DNA from: Ruminococcaceae bacterium AB4001
Lineage (GTDB): Bacteria > Bacillota > Clostridia > Saccharofermentanales > Saccharofermentanaceae
Reading direction: 5' to 3'
NCBI GenBank assembly: GCA_000621765.1
Contig: JHXJ01000005.1
Location: forward strand, 62,001 to 126,000
Length of the DNA: 64,000 nt
Shown here: in pieces, positions 1 to 8,566 of the stretch
Layout of the letters: each line of letters starts with the position of its first letter
Position numbering within the stretch: the first letter of the stretch is position 1
Translations under genes and position numbers: made by a program
The notes under the pieces: model-generated
What the model was told of the DNA's origin: nothing
The model's input: the letters and a program-made list of their open reading frames with translations, nothing else
Databases searched by the model: none

Positions 1-1
1 A

Positions 2-205
2 GCTCATCTCTCATCATGCGGAGACCTGGACATGCTCGCTATTGTTAAAGCACTTTACGAGAACGGTTTTGACGGATATATCCGTCCCGACCACGGACGC
101 ATGATCTGGGACGAAGTCGGAAGACCCGGATACGGACTTTACGACCGTGCCCTCGGCGCTGCTTACATCAACGGCTTATGGGAAGCCGTAACAAAACTTT
201 GTTAA
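2..205 (+). CDS. uxuA: Mannonate dehydratase, C-terminal fragment (cut by window edge)
   Basis: Only the last 67 residues are present. They include the C-terminal signature of mannonate dehydratase: an IRPDHGR stretch, then [13 protein letters not shown] and NGLWEA before the stop. In the family this enzyme dehydrates D-mannonate to 2-keto-3-deoxygluconate in cytosolic hexuronate breakdown. The reading frame is open to base 2, so the start lies outside the window. A fructuronate-reductase-family gene and a GntR regulator follow on the same strand, the usual partners, which supports the call. Confidence 0.9.
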   Translation, partial: AHLSSCGDLDMLAIVKALYENGFDGYIRPDHGRMIWDEVGRPGYGLYDRALGAAYINGLWEAVTKLC

Positions 206-238
206 CTATTATTTGGCAATAACTCCTCCCTTGCCCGC

Positions 239-280
239 AAAACCGATGATCTTATAAGCACTTATAAGGTTATCGGTTTT
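239..280 (+). terminator. Long hairpin between uxuA and uxuB
   Basis: The arms AAAACCGAT and ATCGGTTTT enclose a second paired segment, ATCTTATAAG with CTTATAAGGT, giving an almost continuous stem of about 20 bp. The final Ts of the outer arm act as the U tract. It sits 33 bases after the uxuA stop and 34 before the uxuB start, so it is a terminator or attenuator that may lower uxuB expression relative to uxuA. Confidence 0.65.
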
Positions 281-314
281 GTACAGGAAGAGACATTATG
301 AAAGGAAACGGAAA

Positions 315-1937
315 ATGGATCTGTCAAAGGCTAATCTCAGCAATAAGGAATTCTGGAAGAGCATAAACGTTACGCTGCCCCAATACGACATAGATGAGGT
401 AAAGGCAAAGACTTCCGCTTCTCCGAAATGGGTACATGTCGGCGGCGGAAACATCTTCAGGGCATTTATCGCCAGGATCAACCAGAGGCTTATAAATCAG
501 GGTCTTGAAGACACGGGCATTATCGTGTGCGGCACTCAGGACTATGAGAATTTCGAGCGCGTATATAAGCCGTTCGACAACCTTACGATAATCTGCGACT
601 TAAAACCGGACGGCAACACAGGTTACGAGATCATCGGGAATATCACTGAAGCAATAGCTGCAAACTACGACATTAAGGAAAATATCGACAGACTGAATGA
701 AATAGCATCTGACCCTTCTCTGCAGATAATCTCCTTCACTATCACGGAGAAGGGTTATGCATTAAGAGACGCTGACGGGAAGCTCTTTGAGTCAGCAGTT
801 CACGATATGGAAACAGGTCCTTCCTGCCCTGTCACATGCATGGGATTTATCGCCTCCCTCCTCTTCGAGAGATTCAAAGCGGGTGCTTATCCTCTGGCAC
901 TTGTAAGCATGGATAACTGCAGTCACAACGGAGATAAACTTAAATCATCAGTATTGGAGATAATCGATGCCTGGGTTGATAAGGGTTTCGCAGATGATCA
1001 ATTTCGAGCATATGTAGGAGATCCTTCCCGAATTGCATTCCCCTGGAGCATGATCGACAAGATCACACCGAGGCCTTCAGACGAGATTCTGAACAAACTT
1101 ACCTCCCTGGGCATCGATAATCTCAAGAGCGTTAAGACTACGACCGGTGTCTTTGCGGCACCTTTTGTAAATGCGGAAGTTCCGGAATATCTGGTAATCG
1201 AAGATCTCTTCCCCAACGGAAGACCCGCGCTCGAAAAAGGCGGCGTGATTCTCACCGACAGGGAAACTGTCGACAAGGCCGAAAGGATGAAAGTTACGGC
1301 ATGCCTTAATCCTCTTCACACTTCACTTGCGATCTTCGGATGCCTTCTGGGATTTACGAAGATCTCTGATGAGATGAAGGACGATGACTTAAGAACTTTA
1401 GTTACGAAAATGGGATACGAAGAGTGCCTCCCCGTAGTATGTGATCCGAAGATCTTAAATCCCGGGAAATTCCTGAAAGAGGTCCTTGAGGAAAGATTCC
1501 CCAATCCTTTCCTTCCTGATACTCCGCAGAGGATCGCAACTGATACGAGCCAGAAGCTTCCTATCAGATTCGGCATCACGATCAATTCTTATATGACTGA
1601 GCAGCCTTCAAGGCTCAGTGAACTTAAACTCATTCCGCTCGTTATCGCAGGATGGCTCAGATATCTTCTCGCCGTTGACGATAACGGAAACGCTTTTGAG
1701 ATCAGTTCGGACCCGATGGCTGGCTTCTTCCAGAATGAGCTCAAGGCTCAGGGCATCAGCTACCAAATGGAAGGCAGCGTTGAAGGAAAACTCTCCGGCA
1801 TTCTTTCCAATGAGACTGTTTTCGGAGTTGATCTGAATAAGACAGGTATGGTTCCCTTAATCGAGCAGTATCTTGATGCACTGCTCAAGGAAAACGGTGC
1901 AGTCAGGAAAGTGCTTCATTCCGCGGTAACTGATTAA
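315..1937 (+). CDS. uxuB: Mannitol dehydrogenase family protein, probable fructuronate reductase
   Basis: This is a 540-residue polyol/hexuronate dehydrogenase. An N-terminal glycine-rich stretch (HVGGGNIFRAF) fits the NAD-binding Rossmann entry. Mid-protein the family pattern VSMDNCSHNG and a later LNPLHTSLAIFG (family N..H catalytic region) are visible. The family reduces D-fructuronate to D-mannonate, the step just before mannonate dehydratase, and the preceding uxuA fragment supports that substrate. I chose the ATG at 315 with AGGA upstream. An in-frame TTG 36 bases earlier lies inside the hairpin and is unlikely. It is a little longer than the roughly 490-residue enterobacterial UxuB. 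Confidence 0.85.
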   Translation: MDLSKANLSNKEFWKSINVTLPQYDIDEVKAKTSASPKWVHVGGGNIFRAFIARINQRLINQGLEDTGIIVCGTQDYENFERVYKPFDNLTIICDLKPDGNTGYEIIGNITEAIAANYDIKENIDRLNEIASDPSLQIISFTITEKGYALRDADGKLFESAVHDMETGPSCPVTCMGFIASLLFERFKAGAYPLALVSMDNCSHNGDKLKSSVLEIIDAWVDKGFADDQFRAYVGDPSRIAFPWSMIDKITPRPSDEILNKLTSLGIDNLKSVKTTTGVFAAPFVNAEVPEYLVIEDLFPNGRPALEKGGVILTDRETVDKAERMKVTACLNPLHTSLAIFGCLLGFTKISDEMKDDDLRTLVTKMGYEECLPVVCDPKILNPGKFLKEVLEERFPNPFLPDTPQRIATDTSQKLPIRFGITINSYMTEQPSRLSELKLIPLVIAGWLRYLLAVDDNGNAFEISSDPMAGFFQNELKAQGISYQMEGSVEGKLSGILSNETVFGVDLNKTGMVPLIEQYLDALLKENGAVRKVLHSAVTD

Positions 1938-1973
1938 TTGACCCGCCGTTGCTAATTAGTATGTAAGTTGTAG

Positions 1974-1993
1974 ACATAAAAGTTTTTTTATGT
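1974..1993. promoter_or_regulatory. AT-rich palindrome upstream of the GntR gene
   Basis: ACATAAAA and TTTTATGT form an 8-bp inverted repeat around a 4-base spacer, 41 bases upstream of the GntR-family start. A short TTGTAGACA element overlaps its left edge and resembles the GT-NN-AC core of FadR-type operators. It could be an autoregulatory operator or a weak terminator of uxuB. No U tract follows, so an operator is somewhat more likely. Confidence 0.3.
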
Positions 1994-2034
1994 TACTTTT
2001 CATATAGTTATTTAATATTCAAGGGGATTACTAT

Positions 2035-2709
2035 ATGATCATTACACCGAAAAACAATTTCGAACCTAACCGCGAATATGCTTTCCGAATCGTAAAAGAC
2101 AACATCATCAACATGGAGATCAAACCGGGATCTCTCATCGGCGAACAGGAGATCGCTACCCAGCTCGGCATCTCAAGAACTCCCGTGCACGAGGCTTTCC
2201 TCGAATTATCAAAATCTAAGATCGTAAACATCCTTCCCCAGAAGGGATGCAGCGTTTCTCTTATCGATTACGAACTGATCAAGGAATCAAGGTTCCTCAG
2301 GATCGCAGTAGAGTCCGCCCTCCTTAAGGAAGCCTGCGATGTTGCAACTGAAGCAGACATCCAGAATCTTTATGCGAACCTCAAGCTTCAGCAGTTCTAC
2401 ATCGAGAACGATCCTCCGAAGTTTTTAGATCTCGACAATGAGTTCCACAAGAGCATCTATGTCATTTGCAATAAGCTCCAGTGCTTCTATATGGTCAGCC
2501 TCATGAGCCTCCACTTCGACAGAGTAAGATCTCTTTCATTAAAGACGATCAAGGATGTAAAGCTCGTATCCGACCATAAGGCTATCGCCGACGCTATCGC
2601 AGCTCACGATAAGAATGCAGTCGAGGCAGCTTTCAATAAGCATATGTCAAGATTCGATCTGGACTGGGATATCATCAAGAAAGCTTACAGCGAATACATC
2701 TCAGAGTAA
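2035..2709 (+). CDS. GntR family (FadR/FCD-type) transcriptional regulator
   Basis: A 224-residue DNA-binding regulator. The N-terminal winged helix (about residues 10-75) shows the GntR pattern IKPGSLIGEQEIATQLGISRTPVHEA, with the recognition helix SRTPV. An all-helical FCD effector domain follows (about 85-215), with metal-ligand-type residues DLDNEFHKSIY and later SDHKAIADAI. Members of this subfamily near uxuAB bind hexuronate intermediates and control their breakdown. Position directly after uxuB supports local control of that pathway, which is inference. The start has AGGGG about 10 bases upstream. Confidence 0.88.
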   Translation: MIITPKNNFEPNREYAFRIVKDNIINMEIKPGSLIGEQEIATQLGISRTPVHEAFLELSKSKIVNILPQKGCSVSLIDYELIKESRFLRIAVESALLKEACDVATEADIQNLYANLKLQQFYIENDPPKFLDLDNEFHKSIYVICNKLQCFYMVSLMSLHFDRVRSLSLKTIKDVKLVSDHKAIADAIAAHDKNAVEAAFNKHMSRFDLDWDIIKKAYSEYISE

Positions 2710-2736
2710 TTACAGTTTTCAATTAACATGAATAAG

Positions 2737-2769
2737 GACTGTCTTAAGATTATAAGACAGTCTTTTTTT
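2737..2769 (+). terminator. Rho-independent terminator after the GntR gene
   Basis: A perfect 10-bp stem (GACTGTCTTA with TAAGACAGTC), a 6-base loop and seven Ts. It closes the plus-strand uxu locus and abuts the convergent permease gene. Confidence 0.92.
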
Positions 2770-2774
2770 CGCGC

Positions 2775-3920
2775 TTATCCCAGATTGGAAAGTAACAGAT
2801 ACAGAGCAAAAAGTATCACGAGCATCACAATGTTGACCAGCGTAAAACTTAACACATAACTGTCATTCTTACCGTTTTTCTTACTGTCCTGACATGATGC
2901 GTAGGCTGAGTAGAATCTGTATGTAATAAGGCTTGCCATGCTTGCGATAAGAGTTCCGAGTCCTCCAAGATTCGTTCCGATGATGAGTGACTTTCCGTCT
3001 TCAGTAAATGCAGACAGGAGCATGGCTGCGGGCACATTGCTGATTATCTGTGATGAAAGGATGGCAGCAGGTACCGGGTACTTTGATACAAGTCCGGAAA
3101 GCGCGCCCGTGATGGAATCTATGCGTCCTATATTTCCTATGAGGATGAAAAAGAAAACGAACGTTAAAAGAAGATTGTAATCAACCTTCAGGAATGACTT
3201 GCGGTCAAGTATCATTAACGCCGCGGAAGTTACGATCAAAGATATGAGGAAATGGACATATCCTGCAACGGTAAGGATGTTAAGGACAAACAGCACGATG
3301 CAGATCAACAGCTTAACAACCGGAATCTTCTTGTTATCTCGTCTTCCGGGATTTCCAAGTTTGTCTGTTCCCTTGATCAGAATAAATGTCATCAGGACAA
3401 TAAGTGCAAGTGATAAGACCGAATACGGAAGCACCAGTAAAAGGAATTCAGAAAGAGGTACTTTATATGTATCGTAAAGATAAAGATTCTGCGGATTTCC
3501 TATGGGTGTCAGCATGCTGCCGAGGTTCGCTGCGACCGTCATTATTATCAGTGTATACATGAGCTTTCTGTTCTCACCGAAAGGTGCAAGAACCAAAAGC
3601 GCAAAAGGCACGAGCGTTACGAGCGACACGTCGTTTGTCAGGAACATGCTCAGAAAGAACGACAGGAGTGACAGAAGAAGGCTGATGCCCCTGTATGTCT
3701 TTATCTTTGAAAGGAGCTTGGTGGTAAGCACATCAAAAGTTCCCATATGGCTTAATGCGGCTACTATCAGCATCAGCGAAAACAGTATCGCGAGGACCCT
3801 GAAATTTATATAGCCGACATACTGCATGTCGGGCTTTACGAAAAAGCACGATATGAATGCCAAAAGTCCTGATATATACAGGATCGCATTATTCCTGATG
3901 CTGTTAATGATCTTCTGCAT
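2775..3920 (-). CDS. Ion-transporter-superfamily permease (SLC13/ArsB-NhaD-like)
   Basis: This 381-residue integral membrane protein has about ten hydrophobic helices. The conserved loop NLGSMLTPIGNPQNLYLY resembles the substrate-site motif of the ArsB/NhaD and citrate-dicarboxylate (SLC13) superfamily. A second related loop near SNVPAAMLLSAF fits the inverted second half, and LTNDVSLVTLVPFA is also typical. It probably exports or imports an anion in exchange for ions, but substrate cannot be told. A ribosome site AGGTGG lies 5 bases before the ATG. It is convergent with the GntR gene and appears monocistronic. Confidence 0.75.
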   Translation of the reverse strand: MQKIINSIRNNAILYISGLLAFISCFFVKPDMQYVGYINFRVLAILFSLMLIVAALSHMGTFDVLTTKLLSKIKTYRGISLLLSLLSFFLSMFLTNDVSLVTLVPFALLVLAPFGENRKLMYTLIIMTVAANLGSMLTPIGNPQNLYLYDTYKVPLSEFLLLVLPYSVLSLALIVLMTFILIKGTDKLGNPGRRDNKKIPVVKLLICIVLFVLNILTVAGYVHFLISLIVTSAALMILDRKSFLKVDYNLLLTFVFFFILIGNIGRIDSITGALSGLVSKYPVPAAILSSQIISNVPAAMLLSAFTEDGKSLIIGTNLGGLGTLIASMASLITYRFYSAYASCQDSKKNGKNDSYVLSFTLVNIVMLVILFALYLLLSNLG

Positions 3921-4004
3921 TTGCCACCTCTCCTGACCAAACGTAGATTTTACAACATTTCAGAAATAATGAAATACAAAAATATTTACCTTTATCACGG
4001 CAAT

Positions 4005-4039
4005 AAAAAAGCGTCCCCGGTTTCTAATTCCGGGAACGC
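4005..4039 (-). terminator. Rho-independent terminator of the zinc-ribbon gene
   Basis: Read on the minus strand, GCGTTCCCGG pairs with CCGGGGACGC (one mismatch) around a 9-base loop, followed by six Ts. It lies just after the stop of the zinc-ribbon membrane gene. Confidence 0.85.
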
Positions 4040-4071
4040 CCTTATAATCGATCTTTACTTTGCGCTCGGCA

Positions 4072-4863
4072 TCAGAGCAGTTCGATAGCATCCTCAACCG
4101 TATCTGCTCTCTTGTCTTTAATGATCTCAATGATCGCTTCAAGCTGGGCAGCTGTGCGGTACTTCTCGGGAACGAACTTCTCGTAAAGACGCATCTCGTT
4201 CTGATTCTCCTGATAGAGTGTGATCATGCGCTGGTTCTGAAGTCCCTTCTGGTATCTCTCGGAAGCTTCGCGGTTCATGTATTCGGCATTCCTGTTAAAA
4301 TCAGCCTGCTTTCTTTTGGATACCTTAACACCGAAGAATATGATTGCTCCCGCAATGATCAATGCAACGATCATACCCATAAGAGTATCTGTCATTGCTG
4401 TCCTGGACATATAATCGGAATCTACAACATCGCGCAATGAAAAAACAGCGATAAAAGTACTGAGAAGGTATACCACATAATATGCAACTGGAGCTGCTAC
4501 CAGGAAAGGCCAGAAGAACTTTATGAAAGATCTCTTCTTAAAGTCTGTCTGCTCAGAAGTAGGGAAACTGCTCTGAGGCTTGATCATGCCCTTTAATTCT
4601 TCACATTCAGCAAGAAGACTTTTGTACTTTTCGAGTGTCCTGATCAGATCATTCCTGGCATAATCCGGATTGTTCGCAACAGTAGCTGCAGGATCGGGAA
4701 TGCGTCCCTGCATGCCCGGATTTCTTCCCCATGCGGGTCCTACACCTGCTCCGAAACCACCACCTGTGGAACTGTCACCTGCTCCGCCATTCTGTGTTCC
4801 GCAACGCGTACAGATACCGCTTGCAAACGCCATTACAGCGCCGCACTTCTTACAGAAATTCAT
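4072..4863 (-). CDS. Zinc-ribbon membrane protein of unknown function
   Basis: A 263-residue protein. It opens with a zinc ribbon (CKKCG then CTRCG, residues 4-22) and a Gly-rich linker. A helical stretch follows, then two membrane helices (about 112-140 and 158-180), and a charged helical tail ends in an acidic DAIELL motif. The tail and ribbon would be cytoplasmic. Such ribbon-plus-helices proteins are common in Clostridia and usually lack an assigned role. A strong GGGGAGG lies 6 bases before the ATG. Terminators on both sides make it a single-gene unit. Confidence 0.7.
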   Translation of the reverse strand: MNFCKKCGAVMAFASGICTRCGTQNGGAGDSSTGGGFGAGVGPAWGRNPGMQGRIPDPAATVANNPDYARNDLIRTLEKYKSLLAECEELKGMIKPQSSFPTSEQTDFKKRSFIKFFWPFLVAAPVAYYVVYLLSTFIAVFSLRDVVDSDYMSRTAMTDTLMGMIVALIIAGAIIFFGVKVSKRKQADFNRNAEYMNREASERYQKGLQNQRMITLYQENQNEMRLYEKFVPEKYRTAAQLEAIIEIIKDKRADTVEDAIELL

Positions 4864-4904
4864 AAATACCTCCCCATAAAAAAATAATCTATTCCGTATT
4901 CCGT

Positions 4905-4940
4905 TTTTAAAAAACCTGTGCCTTAAACACAGGTTTTAAT
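4905..4940 (-). terminator. Rho-independent terminator of the cyclase/GGDEF operon
   Basis: On the minus strand AAAACCTGTG pairs with CACAGGTTTT around a 7-base loop, followed by a run of Ts. It lies about 90 bases past the GGDEF gene's stop and ends the FecR-cyclase-GGDEF operon. Confidence 0.85.
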
Positions 4941-5029
4941 AAAATAAATGATACGATAATAAATAATTTTTTACAAGTAGTTTTGAACTTGTGAAATGCG
5001 TAAATGTCGCGTCGTTGAGCGAAACTGCC

Positions 5030-6748
5030 TCATGCTCCGGCTATGCAGACCTTGTTCCGGCCTGTCTCTTTGGCAGTATAAAGACCTTCATCTGCAACGC
5101 TGATATTTTCCTCGATCGTCTTGGAAGGATCAAAACCGGTAACACCAAAGCTCATCGTGCATCTTATGGTATTGCCGTCTGCATCGATGTCGGCTTCCAT
5201 AAGCCTTTGTCTGATCTCTTCAGCTTTTCTGACTGCGCCGTCAAGATCAGTGTCACGCATTACCATGACGAACTCTTCACCGCCCCATCTGTATACACTG
5301 TCATTAGCGCCGCAGCAGCCTTCGATAAGTGCGGATGCGAAAGCGAGAACGTCATCACCTGCGTTGTGGCCGTAAGTATCGTTGACGCTCTTAAACTTAT
5401 CGATGTCACCGATGAATACAGACATCTTCTTGCCTGAATCGGGAATCAGATAATCCTTGTACTTGCCTCCGAAATCATAATAGAAACCCATTCTGTTCTT
5501 AAGGCCTGTAAGTTTGTCATGATGTGACTCTTCAAGGAATGTCTCGGATTCGAGCGCGATACCGCACATCAATGCGGCAAGGGAAAGTTTCTTAGGATCA
5601 GCTTCATCATCAAAGCCTCTGTCATCGCTCTTGTTAATGAGCTGCAAAGCGCCGATGAAGTTACCGTTGATATCAGCAACAGGAAGCACAAGAACAGACT
5701 TTGTCTTGTAACCGGTCTGAAGATCGATCGCGCTGTTAAAGTCAGGATCGGAATAAGGATCATTGGTGATAACAGTCTTCTTAAGTCTTAATGCCTTTCC
5801 GACAAGACCCGTGTCATCAGGAATGACGATCTTATCAATACCGGTAGCCGACATCGTCCAGATCTGTCCCTTTCTCTTGTCCCACTTCCAGAAGCTAGCC
5901 CTGTCAGCACCGACTATCGTCTTGCTTAATTCCGTAAGATAAGAGAACAGCAGATTATGGTCCTTGCTGTCATTCATGCACATATCTTTATAAAGGCTGT
6001 CAGTAATATCGAAAATTCCGTTCATCATTCTGCCGGTATCTTCCATTGTAAGTCCTCCCCTTTCGAGCGGTGCAAACTCGGCGCCTGTCCCGTTCATAAC
6101 TTTCTCGATTCTCCTCTCATCATCCATATGCATGAGATAAACATGCACGCCCTGTGAGACATACTCCTTTATCTTGGCACGCATGTCTACACAATACAGA
6201 TGGACAGGAGTCTTGTAAGCTGCCATCTCAATATAGAGATAAGCGCCGCTCTCAATATATTTTTCATAAGGAACGATCGTATTCGTATCGCCGGTATAGA
6301 TTACCTTGTTGCCTTTGACAGTAAGGTAATAACCGAAACATTTGCCTTCAAGTTCTTCCGTATGGTGTGTGGGTATTACACAGTTGAGCCATTCCTTTTC
6401 GAGCTCTTCGGCATTGGTAAGTTCGTACCAGGAACTGCTGCACCCTTCGATCCTCGAACACAAATAGAACAGATCCGCTTCCACTTCCTTTGACGGTGCC
6501 ACGATGGTTAAAGGTGTCTTTACGGAAAACTGGAGAAGATCGATCAACAGTCCTATTCCGCTTGCATGGTCGCCATGGGTATGTGTTACGAGAACATAGA
6601 TGTGATCATACAAAGCCAGGTTCAGATCATTGAGTCTCATGAATGTGTGCATCGGACAATCCAGGAGCACCAATTCATCGTTTTCGATAAAGTAAGCACT
6701 GTTATGGTCATCAGAAAACGCGGAACCTCTACCAAAAAACTTCAGCAT
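5030..6748 (-). CDS. Metallo-beta-lactamase-fold / GAF / GGDEF fusion protein
   Basis: A 572-residue soluble fusion. Residues 1-230 form a metallo-beta-lactamase fold with the metal motif HTHGDH (56-61), further histidines in PTHHTEE, and an aspartate in YTGDTNT, like RNase Z/phosphodiesterase-type hydrolases. Residues about 255-410 are a GAF sensor, with the end pattern VLVLPVADINGNFIGALQLIN. Residues about 415-572 are a GGDEF domain with an RWGGEEF active site; the RxxD inhibitory site is absent. The expected activity is c-di-GMP synthesis gated by a GAF ligand, and the MBL part may hydrolyse a phosphoester. It starts 3 bases after the cyclase stop, with GGAGG inside the cyclase gene, so the two are translationally coupled. 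The MBL substrate is unknown. Confidence 0.85.
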   Translation of the reverse strand: MLKFFGRGSAFSDDHNSAYFIENDELVLLDCPMHTFMRLNDLNLALYDHIYVLVTHTHGDHASGIGLLIDLLQFSVKTPLTIVAPSKEVEADLFYLCSRIEGCSSSWYELTNAEELEKEWLNCVIPTHHTEELEGKCFGYYLTVKGNKVIYTGDTNTIVPYEKYIESGAYLYIEMAAYKTPVHLYCVDMRAKIKEYVSQGVHVYLMHMDDERRIEKVMNGTGAEFAPLERGGLTMEDTGRMMNGIFDITDSLYKDMCMNDSKDHNLLFSYLTELSKTIVGADRASFWKWDKRKGQIWTMSATGIDKIVIPDDTGLVGKALRLKKTVITNDPYSDPDFNSAIDLQTGYKTKSVLVLPVADINGNFIGALQLINKSDDRGFDDEADPKKLSLAALMCGIALESETFLEESHHDKLTGLKNRMGFYYDFGGKYKDYLIPDSGKKMSVFIGDIDKFKSVNDTYGHNAGDDVLAFASALIEGCCGANDSVYRWGGEEFVMVMRDTDLDGAVRKAEEIRQRLMEADIDADGNTIRCTMSFGVTGFDPSKTIEENISVADEGLYTAKETGRNKVCIAGA

Positions 6749-6750
6749 GT

Positions 6751-8547
6751 TTATTCCTCCGTTCCTACCAGCTTCAATATCTCAAACCCGTCCGCTTTGC
6801 CCTTGAGCTTAATGGGCTTTTCGAGCGGTTCAAACTTCATTCTTCCTTCAAGTCTGTCTACGACAGACCGGCTTACGTATATCATTCCTCCGGGAGCGTT
6901 AGCCTCAAGTCTTGCGGCTGTATTAACTGTATCTCCAATAGCAGTATAATCCATACGCCTCTCGGATCCCATATTCCCGACGACCGCAGGGCCGTAATTT
7001 ATTCCGACACCCACATGTATCTCTTCATTGATCTCTCTTTTAAGTTTAGCAGAAAGTTCATCCGCTCCCTTTATTATATCAATAGCTGTCAAGGCTGCGT
7101 TATATACCGGATCATCATCTGCGATAGGAGCGCCCCAGAATGCCATCGTCGCATCACCTACAAACTTGTCCAGCGTGCCCTGATGTTTTTCGATACAGGA
7201 ACTCGTCATCGAAAGATACTGGTTAAGAATATGTACGACCTCTTCAGGAGACAGTCTCTCAGACATTGTCGTAAATCCTCTGATATCGACAAAGAGTACT
7301 GCAATGTCGCAGAGCTTTCCTCCGAGTTTCAGGCTGTCAGTTCCCTCCTTAAGGATCTCTCCGACGATGTTCGGCGCAACATACCTTTCGAATGTCCTCG
7401 TGACATTCTGTCTTTCGATCGCGGCACGGATATAGTTGGCTGCAACGCTCTGGATGAACAGTACGAAAAGTCCCACAGGGATCCACAAAACATGCGTGCT
7501 GTATCCTGCACCGTAAAGCAGCACCGAACTTCCGATCGCAAGGAATTCAGATACTATGAGTGCGGGAATTGTGAAACGCAGTTTCCTGTTATAGAAGAAT
7601 ACATAGAAAGCGACACATACGATCCAAAGCGCACCCAGCTGAAAATATTCCGCAGCCTGGACCTTATAGTCTCCTTTCAGGATGTATTGGATAACATTCG
7701 CCTGATATTCAACGCCGAACATCATGACGCCCTTCTCGATAGGTGTGTTATATGCATCCTGGAATCCTGTCGTATAAGGTCCGATAAGGACCAGTTTTCC
7801 GTCATAATAATTCGGGGAGAGCTCTCCGTTAATGAGCATGCTCAGATTGACGCCGTCGTAGAAACCACCGGGCTCAGCACAGAACGAAACGAAGAACTGT
7901 CCTCTCGAATTTGTCGGAGGCATTTGGACATCGTAGCCTTTCGACCTTGCATATGCCCTTGCCGCTTCAAAAGGCATGGAATAGACTCTACCGCCCTCAG
8001 TCTCGACGTAAAGGAGCGAGTGACGGATTACGCCATCTTCGTCATACATTGTATTGATATGACCCATCGTAGTCACTTCCCTGAGTTCATCATAAGGTTC
8101 CTCATAATTCAGGACTGCGAAATCATCGATCACGACTGATGCGCTTCCGAATGTAGTACGGGTACCGAATGTCGCTTCAGTAGCCATAATGACATTGCCG
8201 AGCTCAGCAGCCGCATCAGCTAGTCTCTTATCTCCTTCTTCATCCATCCTGTTGGAATAAACTGTATCCACAGCAACTACGGCAGGGCGCTTTTCAGGGT
8301 CTCTTGCAAGCGCTTCCAGAGCTCTCGCCATTACAGTCCTGTCCCATGAATTGTACGGTCCGAATTCTTTGATGTCCTTTTCATCAATGCCTATTATGAC
8401 TATGTCGCCGGGGAAAGTTTCAGGCCGCTGATATAAAAGATCTTCAAGCCACAATTCAGGTCCGCGGAAAACCTTCAATGCACAGACTGCGGTTATTGCC
8501 GTAGCCCATATCAGAGCATATATCAGATTTTTTGTCCGCTCATTCAT
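6751..8547 (-). CDS. CHASE2-domain class III adenylate cyclase
   Basis: A 598-residue membrane protein. After an N-terminal helix comes an extracytoplasmic CHASE2 sensor (about residues 30-300, with DIVIIGIDEKDIKEFGPY and AVVAVDTVYSNR), then three membrane helices, then a class III cyclase domain (about 410-590). The two metal aspartates are visible in VLFVDIRGFT and KFVGDATMAFWG. The purine-site lysine precedes the second, and NTAARLE carries the transition-state Asn and Arg. The product is most likely cAMP. I prefer the ATG over a GTG two codons earlier; no strong ribosome site is visible. FecR proteins upstream may feed extracellular information to CHASE2, a pairing also known in other bacteria. 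Confidence 0.88.
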   Translation of the reverse strand: MNERTKNLIYALIWATAITAVCALKVFRGPELWLEDLLYQRPETFPGDIVIIGIDEKDIKEFGPYNSWDRTVMARALEALARDPEKRPAVVAVDTVYSNRMDEEGDKRLADAAAELGNVIMATEATFGTRTTFGSASVVIDDFAVLNYEEPYDELREVTTMGHINTMYDEDGVIRHSLLYVETEGGRVYSMPFEAARAYARSKGYDVQMPPTNSRGQFFVSFCAEPGGFYDGVNLSMLINGELSPNYYDGKLVLIGPYTTGFQDAYNTPIEKGVMMFGVEYQANVIQYILKGDYKVQAAEYFQLGALWIVCVAFYVFFYNRKLRFTIPALIVSEFLAIGSSVLLYGAGYSTHVLWIPVGLFVLFIQSVAANYIRAAIERQNVTRTFERYVAPNIVGEILKEGTDSLKLGGKLCDIAVLFVDIRGFTTMSERLSPEEVVHILNQYLSMTSSCIEKHQGTLDKFVGDATMAFWGAPIADDDPVYNAALTAIDIIKGADELSAKLKREINEEIHVGVGINYGPAVVGNMGSERRMDYTAIGDTVNTAARLEANAPGGMIYVSRSVVDRLEGRMKFEPLEKPIKLKGKADGFEILKLVGTEE

Positions 8548-8566
8548 AATCACGACCGGGTACTAC